Shown here: positions 34,545 through 42,327 of the stretch, in pieces | Position numbering within the stretch: position 1 is the first letter of the stretch | Layout: the number at the start of each line of letters is the position of its first letter | Source of the DNA: Mycobacterium gallinarum | Lineage (GTDB): Bacteria > Actinomycetota > Actinomycetes > Mycobacteriales > Mycobacteriaceae | Direction of reading: 5' to 3' | DNA: 64,000 nucleotides | NCBI RefSeq assembly: GCF_010726765.1 | Contig: NZ_AP022601.1 | Span: forward strand, 4,216,001-4,280,000 | Notes under the pieces: generated by a model | The model's database searches: none | What the model was told of the DNA's origin: nothing | The model's input: only the letters and a program-made list of their open reading frames with translations | Made by a program: the position numbers and the translations under genes

Positions 34545-34943
34545 TCATGAGACCTGGGCGGCTTGGCTGAACTTGTTCGAAATTGTTCGGAGACTTCGGA
34601 AAAGCATCACCTCCCTGATAGTCCTGACACATTGAGAAACACCGTCGCACCCGGGGTGCGGAGGCGATCTCTGGGTAGGCCACACGCGCGCCTGCCCTCG
34701 TTGTCTTGGTGCCACCGCGCACCCGCCCGCCGAGAGACCGAGGCCCGGGCGCGGGTCAGTGGCCGCCGCCACCGCGGTGCCTATCGGAACTCGCCGAAGC
34801 GCGGGCCTCTCACGGGTTATCGCGTCGTTCGGGTCCGCGCTCTGCTCCTCGAGAATGCGTATCCACTCAGCCTCGACGACCGCTTCGGCTTCGACGAGTG
34901 GCTCGACTGTCCATGCAATGCTCGTTGGCACGTCGCTCACCAC
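34545..34943 (-). CDS. hypothetical protein downstream of hsp20
   Basis: 132 aa from GTG 34943, 6 bp after the hsp20 stop. Residues 1-45 look like a real protein (WTVEPLVEAEAVVEAEWIRILEEQ), but from about residue 60 the composition becomes Arg/Pro/Gln-rich and random-looking, so the true product may be shorter or the gene may be damaged. No family recognised. Position suggests co-transcription with hsp20. Confidence 0.4.
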   Translation of the reverse strand: MVSDVPTSIAWTVEPLVEAEAVVEAEWIRILEEQSADPNDAITRERPALRRVPIGTAVAAATDPRPGLGLSAGGCAVAPRQRGQARVWPTQRSPPHPGCDGVSQCVRTIREVMLFRSLRTISNKFSQAAQVS

Positions 34944-34949
34944 CCGATG

Positions 34950-35369
34950 TCACGCGTTGACGGACTTCTTCTCGTCGCGGGTGGAGATCTGGATCCTTCG
35001 CGGCTTCGCCCTCTCCGCCACCGGGATGGTCAGCCGGAGAACACCGCCGCTGTAGTCGGCCTCGATCCGTTCGGTGTCGAGCGTTTCGCCAAGAAACAGC
35101 TGCCTACTGAAGACACCTCGTGGGCGTTCCGCCGCAACCATTTCGCGCTCGCTGTCGAGAGCGGGGCGTTTGGCGTGCACGGTGAGCACGTTGCGTTCGA
35201 CGTCGAGATCCAGCGAGTCGGGGTCGACGCCGGGAAGGTCCAATTCGACGACGAACGTGTCACCCTCGCGCCACGCGTCCATCGGCATCACGGCGGGGCG
35301 GGCGGCGGTGCCCAGCACCTGCTGGGCGAGGCGATCGACGTCGCGGAATGGATCGGTGCGCATCAACAT
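34950..35369 (-). CDS. Hsp20/alpha-crystallin-type small heat-shock protein
   Basis: 139 aa. [23 protein letters not shown] starts an alpha-crystallin domain with the terminal G-V-L-R-L-T-I-P-V motif and a C-terminal R-R-I-Q-I-S anchor. Small ATP-independent holdase. It is divergent from an HspR-like MerR gene with an inverted repeat between them, which implies heat-shock repression. It belongs to the Hsp16.3/Acr2 type by length and motif, but which paralogue cannot be decided. Confidence 0.92.
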   Translation of the reverse strand: MLMRTDPFRDVDRLAQQVLGTAARPAVMPMDAWREGDTFVVELDLPGVDPDSLDLDVERNVLTVHAKRPALDSEREMVAAERPRGVFSRQLFLGETLDTERIEADYSGGVLRLTIPVAERAKPRRIQISTRDEKKSVNA

Positions 35370-35394
35370 GTCTACCCTCCTCGGCCGATAGATC

Positions 35395-35425
35395 TATGGC
35401 TTGTGCCATAAATTTCTTATAGCAC
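35395..35425. promoter_or_regulatory. dyads between hsp20 and HspR-like gene
   Basis: Overlapping dyads in the 108-bp divergent gap: TATGGC-TTGT-GCCATA at 35395-35410, and GTGCCATAA-N5-TTATAGCAC at 35403-35425 (one mismatch between arms). These are candidates for the HspR-type operator; they do not match the HAIR consensus exactly. Confidence 0.5.
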
Positions 35426-35477
35426 CCGATGCAGCAGTGTGCAAGGATGTTTGGGGAGATTTTTGGACGGAGGGTTT

Positions 35478-35822
35478 ATGCGCGAGGAGTCGGCGGACCG
35501 ATCGGCGCGCGGCGTGTACGGCATCTCAGTCGCCGCGGAGTTGACCGGAATCGACCCGCAGACGCTGCGGCTCTACGAGCGCCGCGGACTACTCACGCCC
35601 GCACGGACCGACGGCGGGACGCGACGGTACAGCGACGACGACGTCGTCCGACTGGAGCGCATCAGCCTGCTCGTCGGTGCGGGCGTCAATCTCGCCGGTG
35701 TCGCCCAGATTCTGGATCTGGAGCACCGAAACTCGTTGTTGGAAAGCGACAATGGGCATCTTCGGTCGGAGAACACCAGGCTGCGCGAACAGACCCGGAC
35801 CACCCGTGACCGGCAGGGATGA
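35478..35822 (+). CDS. HspR-like MerR-family regulator
   Basis: 114 aa. Y-G-I-S-V-A-A-E-L-T-G-I-D-P-Q-T-L-R-L-Y-E-R-R-G-L-L is the MerR helix-turn-helix, and A-G-V-N-L-A-G-V-A-Q-I-L-D-L-E is the HspR-like linker. The C-terminus is a short coiled coil (NSLLESDNGHLRSENTRLREQT) with no effector domain. ATG 35478 follows a ggacggaggg ribosome binding site. It is divergent from hsp20, so a heat-shock repressor role is the natural inference. Confidence 0.88.
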   Translation: MREESADRSARGVYGISVAAELTGIDPQTLRLYERRGLLTPARTDGGTRRYSDDDVVRLERISLLVGAGVNLAGVAQILDLEHRNSLLESDNGHLRSENTRLREQTRTTRDRQG

Positions 35823-35828
35823 CGGGAC

Positions 35829-36149
35829 CTAGTTGCAGCCCCTGGTGTCGAGGAGCGAGCATGGCCCCACGGGACCGCGATTGTCCGGCGGCGGGTTCGG
35901 TCCGTCCCAGATCATCGGGCCCACGTTGCCCTGGCCCCAGTTGACGATGTAGAAGGTGTGGCAGATGTTCCAGTCCCAGTTGGGCGGACCGGGAGAATTG
36001 AAGGGACCACCCGGTCCTCCGCCTGGGTCGTCACCGGGGCACCACGTGCGTGGTTCTGACGGCGGGGCCGCCAGGGCGGGGGCCGCGCTCAGCCCCAAGG
36101 CCGCGAGCGCTGCGAAAGTTGTTGTCAGAACTGCACTTACTCGATTCAT
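35829..36149 (-). CDS. small secreted Pro/Gly-rich protein
   Basis: 106 aa with a signal peptide (ATG 36149; TTTFAALAALGLSAAPALAA, probable cleavage after A-L-A). The mature part is Pro/Gly/Trp-rich with four Cys (TWCPGDDPGG, WNICHTFYIVNW, GPCSLLDTRGC), suggesting two disulfides. It overlaps the preceding membrane-protein gene by 4 bp (ATGA), so the two are coupled. Small exported mycobacterial proteins of this kind usually lack an assigned function. Confidence 0.82.
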   Translation of the reverse strand: MNRVSAVLTTTFAALAALGLSAAPALAAPPSEPRTWCPGDDPGGGPGGPFNSPGPPNWDWNICHTFYIVNWGQGNVGPMIWDGPNPPPDNRGPVGPCSLLDTRGCN

Positions 36150-37297
36150 CGTGAACTCCTGTCGCCGCGGTGTTGCAGATGTGATGCCAAGCCGAATGTC
36201 TCGACAAGGGTCAGCCAATCGGTCCCCGAGACCTCGTAGTCGGCGCGCGCGGCAACAGTGGGCACACCACCGGGCCATGCGAACCGGAAGTCCAAACCCA
36301 TTGCGGTGTCGCGGCATCCAACCGTCAGCGGTTCCATACCGGGAATGGTGATGCGCATCCCGGGTGACGTGGACCAGTAATCGGTCGCCGCATCGCTCAT
36401 CGCATTCCCGAGGGTGGGGAACCAATGCCGCCCTTGCATCGGGCGGAACACCACCGGCTGTGCGCTCACCTGCCGGGGTGAGACGGAGGCGATGACCGCT
36501 GCGGTGGTCGGATCGATCACTCGGATCGAGTTGACGCCTATGTCGATGGCCAGCCGGGCTGTGCTGAGGGAACGGGTGAACTGCCACTGCTTACGGATCG
36601 AGAACGAGCTGATTTCCTGTAGTTTCAGCGAATTCGTGAACAGCAGGCAGCGGGTTGGTTCGTCGGCGCTTGGCCGTCGGACATCCAGTCCGCTGCGGTT
36701 GCTGACGATGGCGAGCAGCGCGTCGAAGTCCTCTGCCGACAACCAGGCGTCGACGTCAATCGGCAAGCCATAGCCCGCGTCGGGCGCATCGAGCCGAGTG
36801 CCGGCAGCGACACGTCGGTCTCGACCACCGAGAACGAATCGCTTTGAGCCGCAGTGTAAGTGCAGCGCCGTGCCCATCGTGTGGCCACCGGTCACACCCC
36901 AGGTCCCCAGTTGCGCGTCGGTGAAGGGATACACGTCGCCGGGCCGGGTGGTGACTGTAAGGGCGTCGCTCGTGGCGGAGACCACGATCTTCTTGTCTCG
37001 AGACCAACGGGTCCAGCCGTAGACACCGCCGAAGAGGAGAACAAGCAGGCTCAGCTGCAGTCCGTGCGTTGACGCTCGTTGGATCCACTCCGACCCATCC
37101 TCGGTGAGCGACTGCATGCCGAAGAACAGGGCCCAGAGCGCTCCCGTGAAGGCGAAAACCCCGACGATCGTGAACAGATATGCCTTGGCGGGGTTGTTCT
37201 GCCAGGCGGGGGTGGTGAAGGAGGCGACCTTGGATCCCCAGAAGGGTGGCTGCGCGACGAACTGGCGCGCCGCGCCTGAATTGTTGTTGGCGTTCAT
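36146..37297 (-). CDS. membrane protein of unknown function
   Basis: 383 aa, not recognised. Two membrane helices (about 40-62, YLFTIVGVFAFTGALWALFFG, and 80-95) are followed by a large soluble domain with two similar halves of mixed beta structure (KKIVVSATSDALTVTTRPGDVYPF and later ARLAIDIGVNSIRVIDPTTAAV). It overlaps the secreted-protein gene downstream by 4 bp, so the pair may form a membrane anchor and an exported partner. Confidence 0.75.
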   Translation of the reverse strand: MNANNNSGAARQFVAQPPFWGSKVASFTTPAWQNNPAKAYLFTIVGVFAFTGALWALFFGMQSLTEDGSEWIQRASTHGLQLSLLVLLFGGVYGWTRWSRDKKIVVSATSDALTVTTRPGDVYPFTDAQLGTWGVTGGHTMGTALHLHCGSKRFVLGGRDRRVAAGTRLDAPDAGYGLPIDVDAWLSAEDFDALLAIVSNRSGLDVRRPSADEPTRCLLFTNSLKLQEISSFSIRKQWQFTRSLSTARLAIDIGVNSIRVIDPTTAAVIASVSPRQVSAQPVVFRPMQGRHWFPTLGNAMSDAATDYWSTSPGMRITIPGMEPLTVGCRDTAMGLDFRFAWPGGVPTVAARADYEVSGTDWLTLVETFGLASHLQHRGDRSSR

Positions 37298-37388
37298 GTC
37301 GTGCCTCCCCTACCGCGTTTCTGTCTTGTCGCGAGTAGAGCAGCGCCACCTGGCTACCGATCCCAAGAATTCAACGCCGTCGATGCGG

Positions 37389-38264
37389 CTATGTCCAGGC
37401 GCGTTCATGCCAGCGCCACGCCGAGTCCGCAAGGAAGTTGCTCAGCGAGCGCGGCGGACGACCCAGCAGTCGTTCGACGTCACCGGTAATCGGTTGATTG
37501 CGGCCGAACCTGGTCAACGTGTACACGGCGGCCATGAATCCGATCGTGTCCCAGCCGACTCCACGGTGGCGCAACCGCCGCGCGAAAGCAATGAGGCTCG
37601 GATCGGTGTAGCGGATCGGGCGGCCCAGCGCGACCGTCAGCTCGGTGGCGACCTGTTTCATGGTCAGCGGGGCAGGGCCGGTCAGGTGATACACCACGTT
37701 GCGGTGGGCGGTCGTGTCGGCGAGAACCTCGGCGGCCACCTCGGCGGCGTCACGGGCGTCGATGAACGTCGTCGCACCCCGGCCGGCCGGAATGAACAGC
37801 TCCCCCGTGTCCACGATGTCGGTGCCGTGGGTGGAGATGGCTCGGTGCAGGTTCTGCATGAAGAAGCTGCACCGCAATACGGTGTACGCCATCGACGAAC
37901 TCCGGAGCGCGTCCTCCACCTTGTAGTGCGGGATGAATTTGGCCCGGTCGGCGCCGAATACCGACACATAGACGACGTGGCGGCACCCGGCCCGCTCGGC
38001 GGCATGAATGAAGGGGATGATCGCCCGCCGAGCGGCGCGATTGCCGGGCAGGGGGAACAACAGGAACAACGCGTCGACGTCGGCGAGCGCCCCGGCCCAT
38101 GTCGTCTGATCAAAGAAATCCAGGTAAACGCGTTCCGGAGTGCGGTATGCGGCCAGGTCCTCGTGATGTCGGCTGCCGACCCGCCACGCTCGGTCGTAGT
38201 GCGCGTCGAGCACGTCGACCAGTTCGTGGCCGACGTTGCCCGTCGGCCCGGTCACCAGCAGCAT
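37389..38264 (-). CDS. NmrA-like NAD(P)-binding protein
   Basis: 291 aa atypical extended SDR. The Gly motif is V-T-G-P-T-G-N-V-G, with A-L-F-L-L-F-P-L and Y-K-V-E-D-A-L-R-S-S. There is no classical YxxxK pair at the usual position, as in NmrA-type redox sensors and NAD(P)H azoreductases. ATG 38264 is 14 bp after the stop of the Acg-like gene, so the two form a unit. Confidence 0.82.
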   Translation of the reverse strand: MLLVTGPTGNVGHELVDVLDAHYDRAWRVGSRHHEDLAAYRTPERVYLDFFDQTTWAGALADVDALFLLFPLPGNRAARRAIIPFIHAAERAGCRHVVYVSVFGADRAKFIPHYKVEDALRSSSMAYTVLRCSFFMQNLHRAISTHGTDIVDTGELFIPAGRGATTFIDARDAAEVAAEVLADTTAHRNVVYHLTGPAPLTMKQVATELTVALGRPIRYTDPSLIAFARRLRHRGVGWDTIGFMAAVYTLTRFGRNQPITGDVERLLGRPPRSLSNFLADSAWRWHERAWT

Positions 38265-38278
38265 TCCAGGCCGAGCCG

Positions 38279-39124
38279 TCAGACCGTCCACACCGTTGTC
38301 TCCGCGACCGACCGTCGCGAAGGAACGGGACACATGACGGCGTTCGCCGGTGTGGGGCCGAGCCGAATGAGCGTCTGGGGATGGGCTTCAGCGTCGAACA
38401 GCTCGCACGCGAGCGCCAACCTTTCCCGCATGTCACTGATGGGTTCGGTCAATGCGCACGAGGCCAGCCCCATCACTGTCGCTGACAGCAGAAGATGGCT
38501 GAGCGCCTCTCCCGCGCGCAACCGCATGGTGTCGTCGTCGGTCTCGGTGGCAAGGACCAGCAGCGTACCGTCGACGGCACCGGGGCGCGGGCCGTCATCG
38601 ACGTCGCCTCCGTATCGCAAGCGAATTGCGCCTTCCGGCAACCGCATCCAGTGCAGTTTGGGCACCACGCTCATCTGCACACCGTATCGGGCGGCCCGGA
38701 TGAGCAGCAGCTCCAGTGTTGACGGTGGTAGGGGGGACGCCGCGTAATCGCGGCGGTCCGACCTGCGTCGCGGGATGGCGGTCGCGAGTTCGACGACAGC
38801 GTCGGTCGGGGCGCGGTCGATCAGCTCGAACGAAGCCACATGCCCGTCGTCGGGAAACCGGCGGGTGCGCGCCTGCCATCCCGCTGCGGCCAAGCTCACC
38901 GCACAATGATTCAGAATCGAGCCACACCCCAGCAGAACGTCGCGCCGGCCCGCATCGCTGTCGAGACCCGCACGGCCCCAATCGGCGGCCAGGTGTAATC
39001 CTGAGCCGTCGACCTCCCAACGCCAGGGCTGCGAGTTGCGCGCCGACGGCGCCCACGCGGCGAGTTCGAGTACTCGTTGCAGCGTGGCGGTGTCGGGAAA
39101 GTCGCTTGGCAACGCCGTCTCCAT
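38279..39124 (-). CDS. Acg-like FMN-binding nitroreductase-fold protein
   Basis: 281 aa from ATG 39124; a GTG at 39223 would add 33 residues. The helix L-E-L-A-A-W-A-P-S-A-R-N-S-Q-P-W-R-W binds FMN in the Acg/nitroreductase branch, and I-P-R-R-R-S-D-R-R-D-Y is a second diagnostic block. Acg-type proteins are hypoxia/dormancy-associated in mycobacteria and may sequester FMN rather than catalyse. It is followed by the NmrA-like gene. No DosR box was found upstream. Confidence 0.82.
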   Translation of the reverse strand: METALPSDFPDTATLQRVLELAAWAPSARNSQPWRWEVDGSGLHLAADWGRAGLDSDAGRRDVLLGCGSILNHCAVSLAAAGWQARTRRFPDDGHVASFELIDRAPTDAVVELATAIPRRRSDRRDYAASPLPPSTLELLLIRAARYGVQMSVVPKLHWMRLPEGAIRLRYGGDVDDGPRPGAVDGTLLVLATETDDDTMRLRAGEALSHLLLSATVMGLASCALTEPISDMRERLALACELFDAEAHPQTLIRLGPTPANAVMCPVPSRRSVAETTVWTV

Positions 39125-39405
39125 CGTGACGTCCGGTGCGGGTCTGTATGGTCTCACACTCGGCGGGGCTTCAGCGGCGTTTGCGTCCCTGGCATCACCC
39201 ACGATGGGCCGTCGCGCAACCACGTTCGGGCGAGGCGTAACGGGAACGCTTGCCTTTCAGCGGAATTCGTTGCCAAAAGACACGTGCCGGTTGGGTTCTC
39301 GGGACTGGTCTAGGGTTTCGGGGTTCTCGAAGTAGTCCGGATCCCGGTTGGCCGAAGCGACACCCGCCAGAACCCTGGCGATCGTGCCGTCGGCCGATTC
39401 GTCGG

Positions 39406-40521
39406 CTAGCGGCGTGGCGTCGTGGTGATGTGCACGTGGTCGTAGTGCCCGTAGCCCGATCCGGCCGGCCCGGACGGCGTGTAGTAGGTGCCGCGCCAGA
39501 TCACATCCTGGAGCCCGAACCGCCCCGCATTGGCCATCGCGAACGCCATGATCTCGTCCCCGAGCGCGATGCCCTCGGGGGTTTCGGCGTTGGGAATCAT
39601 GATGTCGATCGCCAGGCCGCTCGGATGCCACGGCTTCGAGTCAGGCCGGACACCGCCGATCTCGGCGATCTGGGGAAACCGTTGGCTGACGGCGCGGGCC
39701 GCGAGGATGGTGTTGGGCTGCAACCCGGCCTCGTACGCGACGCCGACCGGCAGTGCGTCGGGGTTGTCGGGAATGGCCGCAGGCGGAGGGACAACCGCGG
39801 CCGGAGGCGGGGCGGGCATCATGTTGAGCATCGGATCCGCCGGAGGGGGCACAGCCGCCGGGGGCGGCGGCGGCAGGGCGGCCGCGACGTCGACCGCCGC
39901 CTGCTGAGCGGGCGTCAACGCCTCGTACTGCGCCTCCGCGGCGATGATCTGTCGCTGCAGTTCTTTCCACTTCGCCTGCAGGTCGGCGTGCACCGCGGCG
40001 GAGCGCTCGGCCGCCACACGGGTCTCAGCGGCCGATGTCTCCGACGCCTTCGCAGCGGCGGCCGCGCGCTCACGCGCGACTTGATAAGCCTTCATCTGAT
40101 CGGCCGCCTGTGCGGTGATGACCCGCTGCAGCGACAGCCCGTCGATCAGCTCTTGCGGGGAGCCTGCGGTCAGCACTGCCGTCATCTGCCCGGTGCGTCC
40201 GCTCATATACGTCATTGCCGCCACTTTGTCGGCTGCGGCCTGGTTGGCGGCGAGCTGAGAATTCGCGGCATCGAGGGCTGCCAGGTTGGCGCGATGGCGG
40301 TCTTCGGCCGCGGTCTGGGCCGCCAATTTGTCCTCGGCGTCATGTTGGGCGTTGGTGACGGCTTCACGAGTCTGAATGGCCTGGCTGGACAATTCTTCGA
40401 GCTTGGCCAGCGCGTCAGCCGCCGGGTCTGCCTGCACTCCCGCGATCGACATCGCCAGCACTAGGACCGCGGCCGCAAATCCGCCCACTGTTCGCCGAAG
40501 AGGGTGGCGCGCCGGACTCAT
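39406..40521 (-). CDS. secreted coiled-coil cell-wall protein with peptidase-like C-terminus
   Basis: 371 aa. The signal peptide (TVGGFAAAVLVLAMSIAGVQA) is followed by a long Ala/Gln-rich coiled coil, residues about 40-190, of the kind in NlpC/P60 and RipA-type proteins. Next comes a Pro/Ala linker and a C-terminal domain with H-P-S-G-L-A-I-D-I-M-I-P-N and Y-G-H-Y-D-H-V-H-I-T. The H-x6-D and H-x-H pattern resembles VanY/ARB_07466-like zinc hydrolases. It probably acts in peptidoglycan remodelling; the coiled coil may autoinhibit or anchor it. ATG 40521 is chosen over 40548. Confidence 0.83.
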   Translation of the reverse strand: MSPARHPLRRTVGGFAAAVLVLAMSIAGVQADPAADALAKLEELSSQAIQTREAVTNAQHDAEDKLAAQTAAEDRHRANLAALDAANSQLAANQAAADKVAAMTYMSGRTGQMTAVLTAGSPQELIDGLSLQRVITAQAADQMKAYQVARERAAAAAKASETSAAETRVAAERSAAVHADLQAKWKELQRQIIAAEAQYEALTPAQQAAVDVAAALPPPPPAAVPPPADPMLNMMPAPPPAAVVPPPAAIPDNPDALPVGVAYEAGLQPNTILAARAVSQRFPQIAEIGGVRPDSKPWHPSGLAIDIMIPNAETPEGIALGDEIMAFAMANAGRFGLQDVIWRGTYYTPSGPAGSGYGHYDHVHITTTPRR

Positions 40522-40851
40522 ACGGACAGTCACGATCCTTCGTTGCAAGCCCCCCGGCTACAAGCGTCTCGGACAGGGTATGAACTGGCACCGTCGATGT
40601 CCACTCCCGGTATTCGTTCGCGGCCGTGAACAGAGCTGTCGGTCACCACGGGTAGACGGCGCCGGTGTCGCCGACTAATTCTGCCGTGGGTCCGTCGTCG
40701 CCGATCAGGGCCATCGCCACCGCCACCTTCGCGCCGTGTCCTGTCGAATGGTCTCCCGCAGCGAAAACTTCACTCGTCCGGACGGAACCAGGATCGCCAT
40801 CGTGTGCGAGCGGGTGACGTGAGCGCTGCCGATTTGCGGTGAACCGGCACG
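40522..40851. other. 330-bp gap with one degenerate reading frame
   Basis: The gap between the secreted-protein gene and the lycopene cyclase gene. It holds the two-frame remnant described separately (40643-40800). No other ORF with protein-like composition and no terminator or tRNA was seen. Confidence 0.5.
40643..40800 (-). pseudogene. possible frameshifted short gene
   Basis: Minus strand ATG 40800 gives MAILVPSGRVKFSLRETIRQDTAR, then runs into Arg/Trp nonsense. Shifting one frame at about 40730 gives K-V-A-V-A-M-A-L-I-G-D-D-G-P and a stop at 40643. The joined product resembles the A-K-V-A-V-A-V-A-A-L-G region of the hypothetical protein at 26652-27227. The match is short, so this is only a suggestion of a decayed paralogue. 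Confidence 0.3.
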
Positions 40852-42039
40852 ATGGAACGGATGGACGTCTTGGTGGTCGGCGCCGGACCGGCCGGAATGG
40901 CTTTGGCGGGCGCGTGCCGCCGCGTCGGGTTGACCACGGGGTTGCTCGACCCGGCCCCGCAGCGGCCGTGGCTGGCGACCTACGGGATGTGGAGCCGAGA
41001 ACTCCCGGCCGATCTGCCCGCGTCCGTCGTCGCGGCGCGGGCCGCCGGTCGCGCGATCGCGGTGACCGAACACGATCTGGGCTGGGAGTACGCCGTCTTG
41101 GACGTGCCCGCGCTGCACTCCCACCTCAGCGATCGGCTGACCGGGGTGGATGTTCGGGTCGGGCGAGCGGTGGGGTCGCCGGAGCGCGGGGTGGTCGCGC
41201 TGGCCGACGGCTCACGCATCCGGGCCTCGGTCGTCGTCGATGCAGCCGGGCGGTGGCGGCCACTGGCCGCTACCGAGAAGCGCGGCATCCCGGCCGAGCA
41301 GACGGCGTACGGGCTCGTCCTCGACGAGGGCGCGGTGGCGTCACTGGTCGACGCTGGGGCGGCGCTGTTCATGGATTGGCGCGCCGACCACGGAGAAAGC
41401 GGTTGGCCGACGTTTCTCTACGCGATTCCACTGGGCGGGGGCAGGGTGCTCGTGGAAGAGACCTCGCTGGCACGGCGACCCGGGCTGCCGCTGTCGACGC
41501 TGCGGCGGCGGCTGCACGCCCGGCTTGAACGCCGAGGTGTCTCCATCCCGAAAGACGTTCGCGACGAGAAGGTTTCGTTCCCAGTGGACGATCTACGCCA
41601 CGACGGGAAAGGGGTGCTGGGTTTCGGCGCGGCCGCACCGCTCATCCACCCTGCAACCGGATACAGCCTGGCCGCGTCGTTTCGCCTCGCGCCGCAGGTG
41701 GCTGACGCGATAGCCGCAAACCTTCCCGACCCGGGCCGGGCGCTGGCGGCCGCCCACCGAACCGTGTGGTCGCCGTCGGCAAAGGCAATTCACCGTTTCC
41801 GGCGGATCGGGTTGGAGGCGCTTCTGAGCATGCCGCCCGACGAGGTCCCCGGTTTCTTCGAAACATTCTTCGCCCTCCCCGAACGGCACCGGTGGACGTA
41901 TCTCACTGCGCGCGACGACGTGGGCGGAACGGCGTCGGCGATGAATTGCCTTTACTGGGCGTCCAACTGGGGGTTGCGCCGCCACCTCGTCGCGTCGGCC
42001 GTGCGCCGCCCTCTACGGAGCAACGACGTCACGGCGTGA
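40852..42039 (+). CDS. CrtL-type lycopene cyclase-like flavoprotein
   Basis: 395 aa. V-L-V-V-G-A-G-P-A-G-M-A-L-A is the dinucleotide-binding start, and F-L-Y-A-I-P-L-G-G-G-R-V-L-V-E-E-T-S-L-A is the hallmark of plant/cyanobacterial-type lycopene beta/epsilon cyclases (P-L-x-x-x-x-x-x-E-E-T). G-F-G-A-A-A-P-L-I-H-P-A-T-G-Y-S fits the FAD-ribityl region. It would cyclise lycopene ends. Most mycobacteria use a two-subunit CrtYc/CrtYd cyclase, so a single CrtL-type gene without neighbouring crt genes is notable. Confidence 0.8.
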   Translation: MERMDVLVVGAGPAGMALAGACRRVGLTTGLLDPAPQRPWLATYGMWSRELPADLPASVVAARAAGRAIAVTEHDLGWEYAVLDVPALHSHLSDRLTGVDVRVGRAVGSPERGVVALADGSRIRASVVVDAAGRWRPLAATEKRGIPAEQTAYGLVLDEGAVASLVDAGAALFMDWRADHGESGWPTFLYAIPLGGGRVLVEETSLARRPGLPLSTLRRRLHARLERRGVSIPKDVRDEKVSFPVDDLRHDGKGVLGFGAAAPLIHPATGYSLAASFRLAPQVADAIAANLPDPGRALAAAHRTVWSPSAKAIHRFRRIGLEALLSMPPDEVPGFFETFFALPERHRWTYLTARDDVGGTASAMNCLYWASNWGLRRHLVASAVRRPLRSNDVTA

Positions 42040-42085
42040 CCTCACCTCGGTGGACCTAGTGCGGTGACGGGCTGGCCAGCGCGGC

Positions 42086-42292
42086 TCAAACAGCGACCGC
42101 GGTGCCACAGACGCCGCAGACCTCGAACTGCCGGCGTTTCCAGCGCGCAACCGGGACGAAGAACAACGTCAATTGTTTGAACTCTCGCATCCGCGCCCAC
42201 TGCGTTGTGTTGTGGCAGCGCGGACAGGCGCGAACCTGTCCGGCGCCAAGGTGCTTCTGCTTGGTGCCGTAACCGAAGATGAAGAACAACAC
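42086..42292 (-). CDS. zinc-ribbon small protein
   Basis: 68 aa. Two CxxC knuckles (A-C-P-R-C and C-G-V-C-G) enclose a basic helix and strand (FKQLTLFFVPVARWKRR). This is the zinc_ribbon_15-type small protein common in actinobacteria; function unknown. It lies between the lycopene cyclase and acyltransferase genes, on the strand of the latter. Confidence 0.78.
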   Translation of the reverse strand: MLFFIFGYGTKQKHLGAGQVRACPRCHNTTQWARMREFKQLTLFFVPVARWKRRQFEVCGVCGTAVAV

Positions 42293-42327
42293 AACACCAC
42301 CGTAGGCGTACCGGCGCCACCAACCCG

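Noticed and set aside
34563..35411. 282-codon plus-strand frame opposite hsp20
   Set aside because: It is antisense to a clear alpha-crystallin gene and contains no recognisable domain.
39125..39405. DosR box upstream of the Acg-like gene
   Set aside because: Only a GGGACT half-like stretch near 39300 was seen; the palindromic 20-bp consensus is not present.
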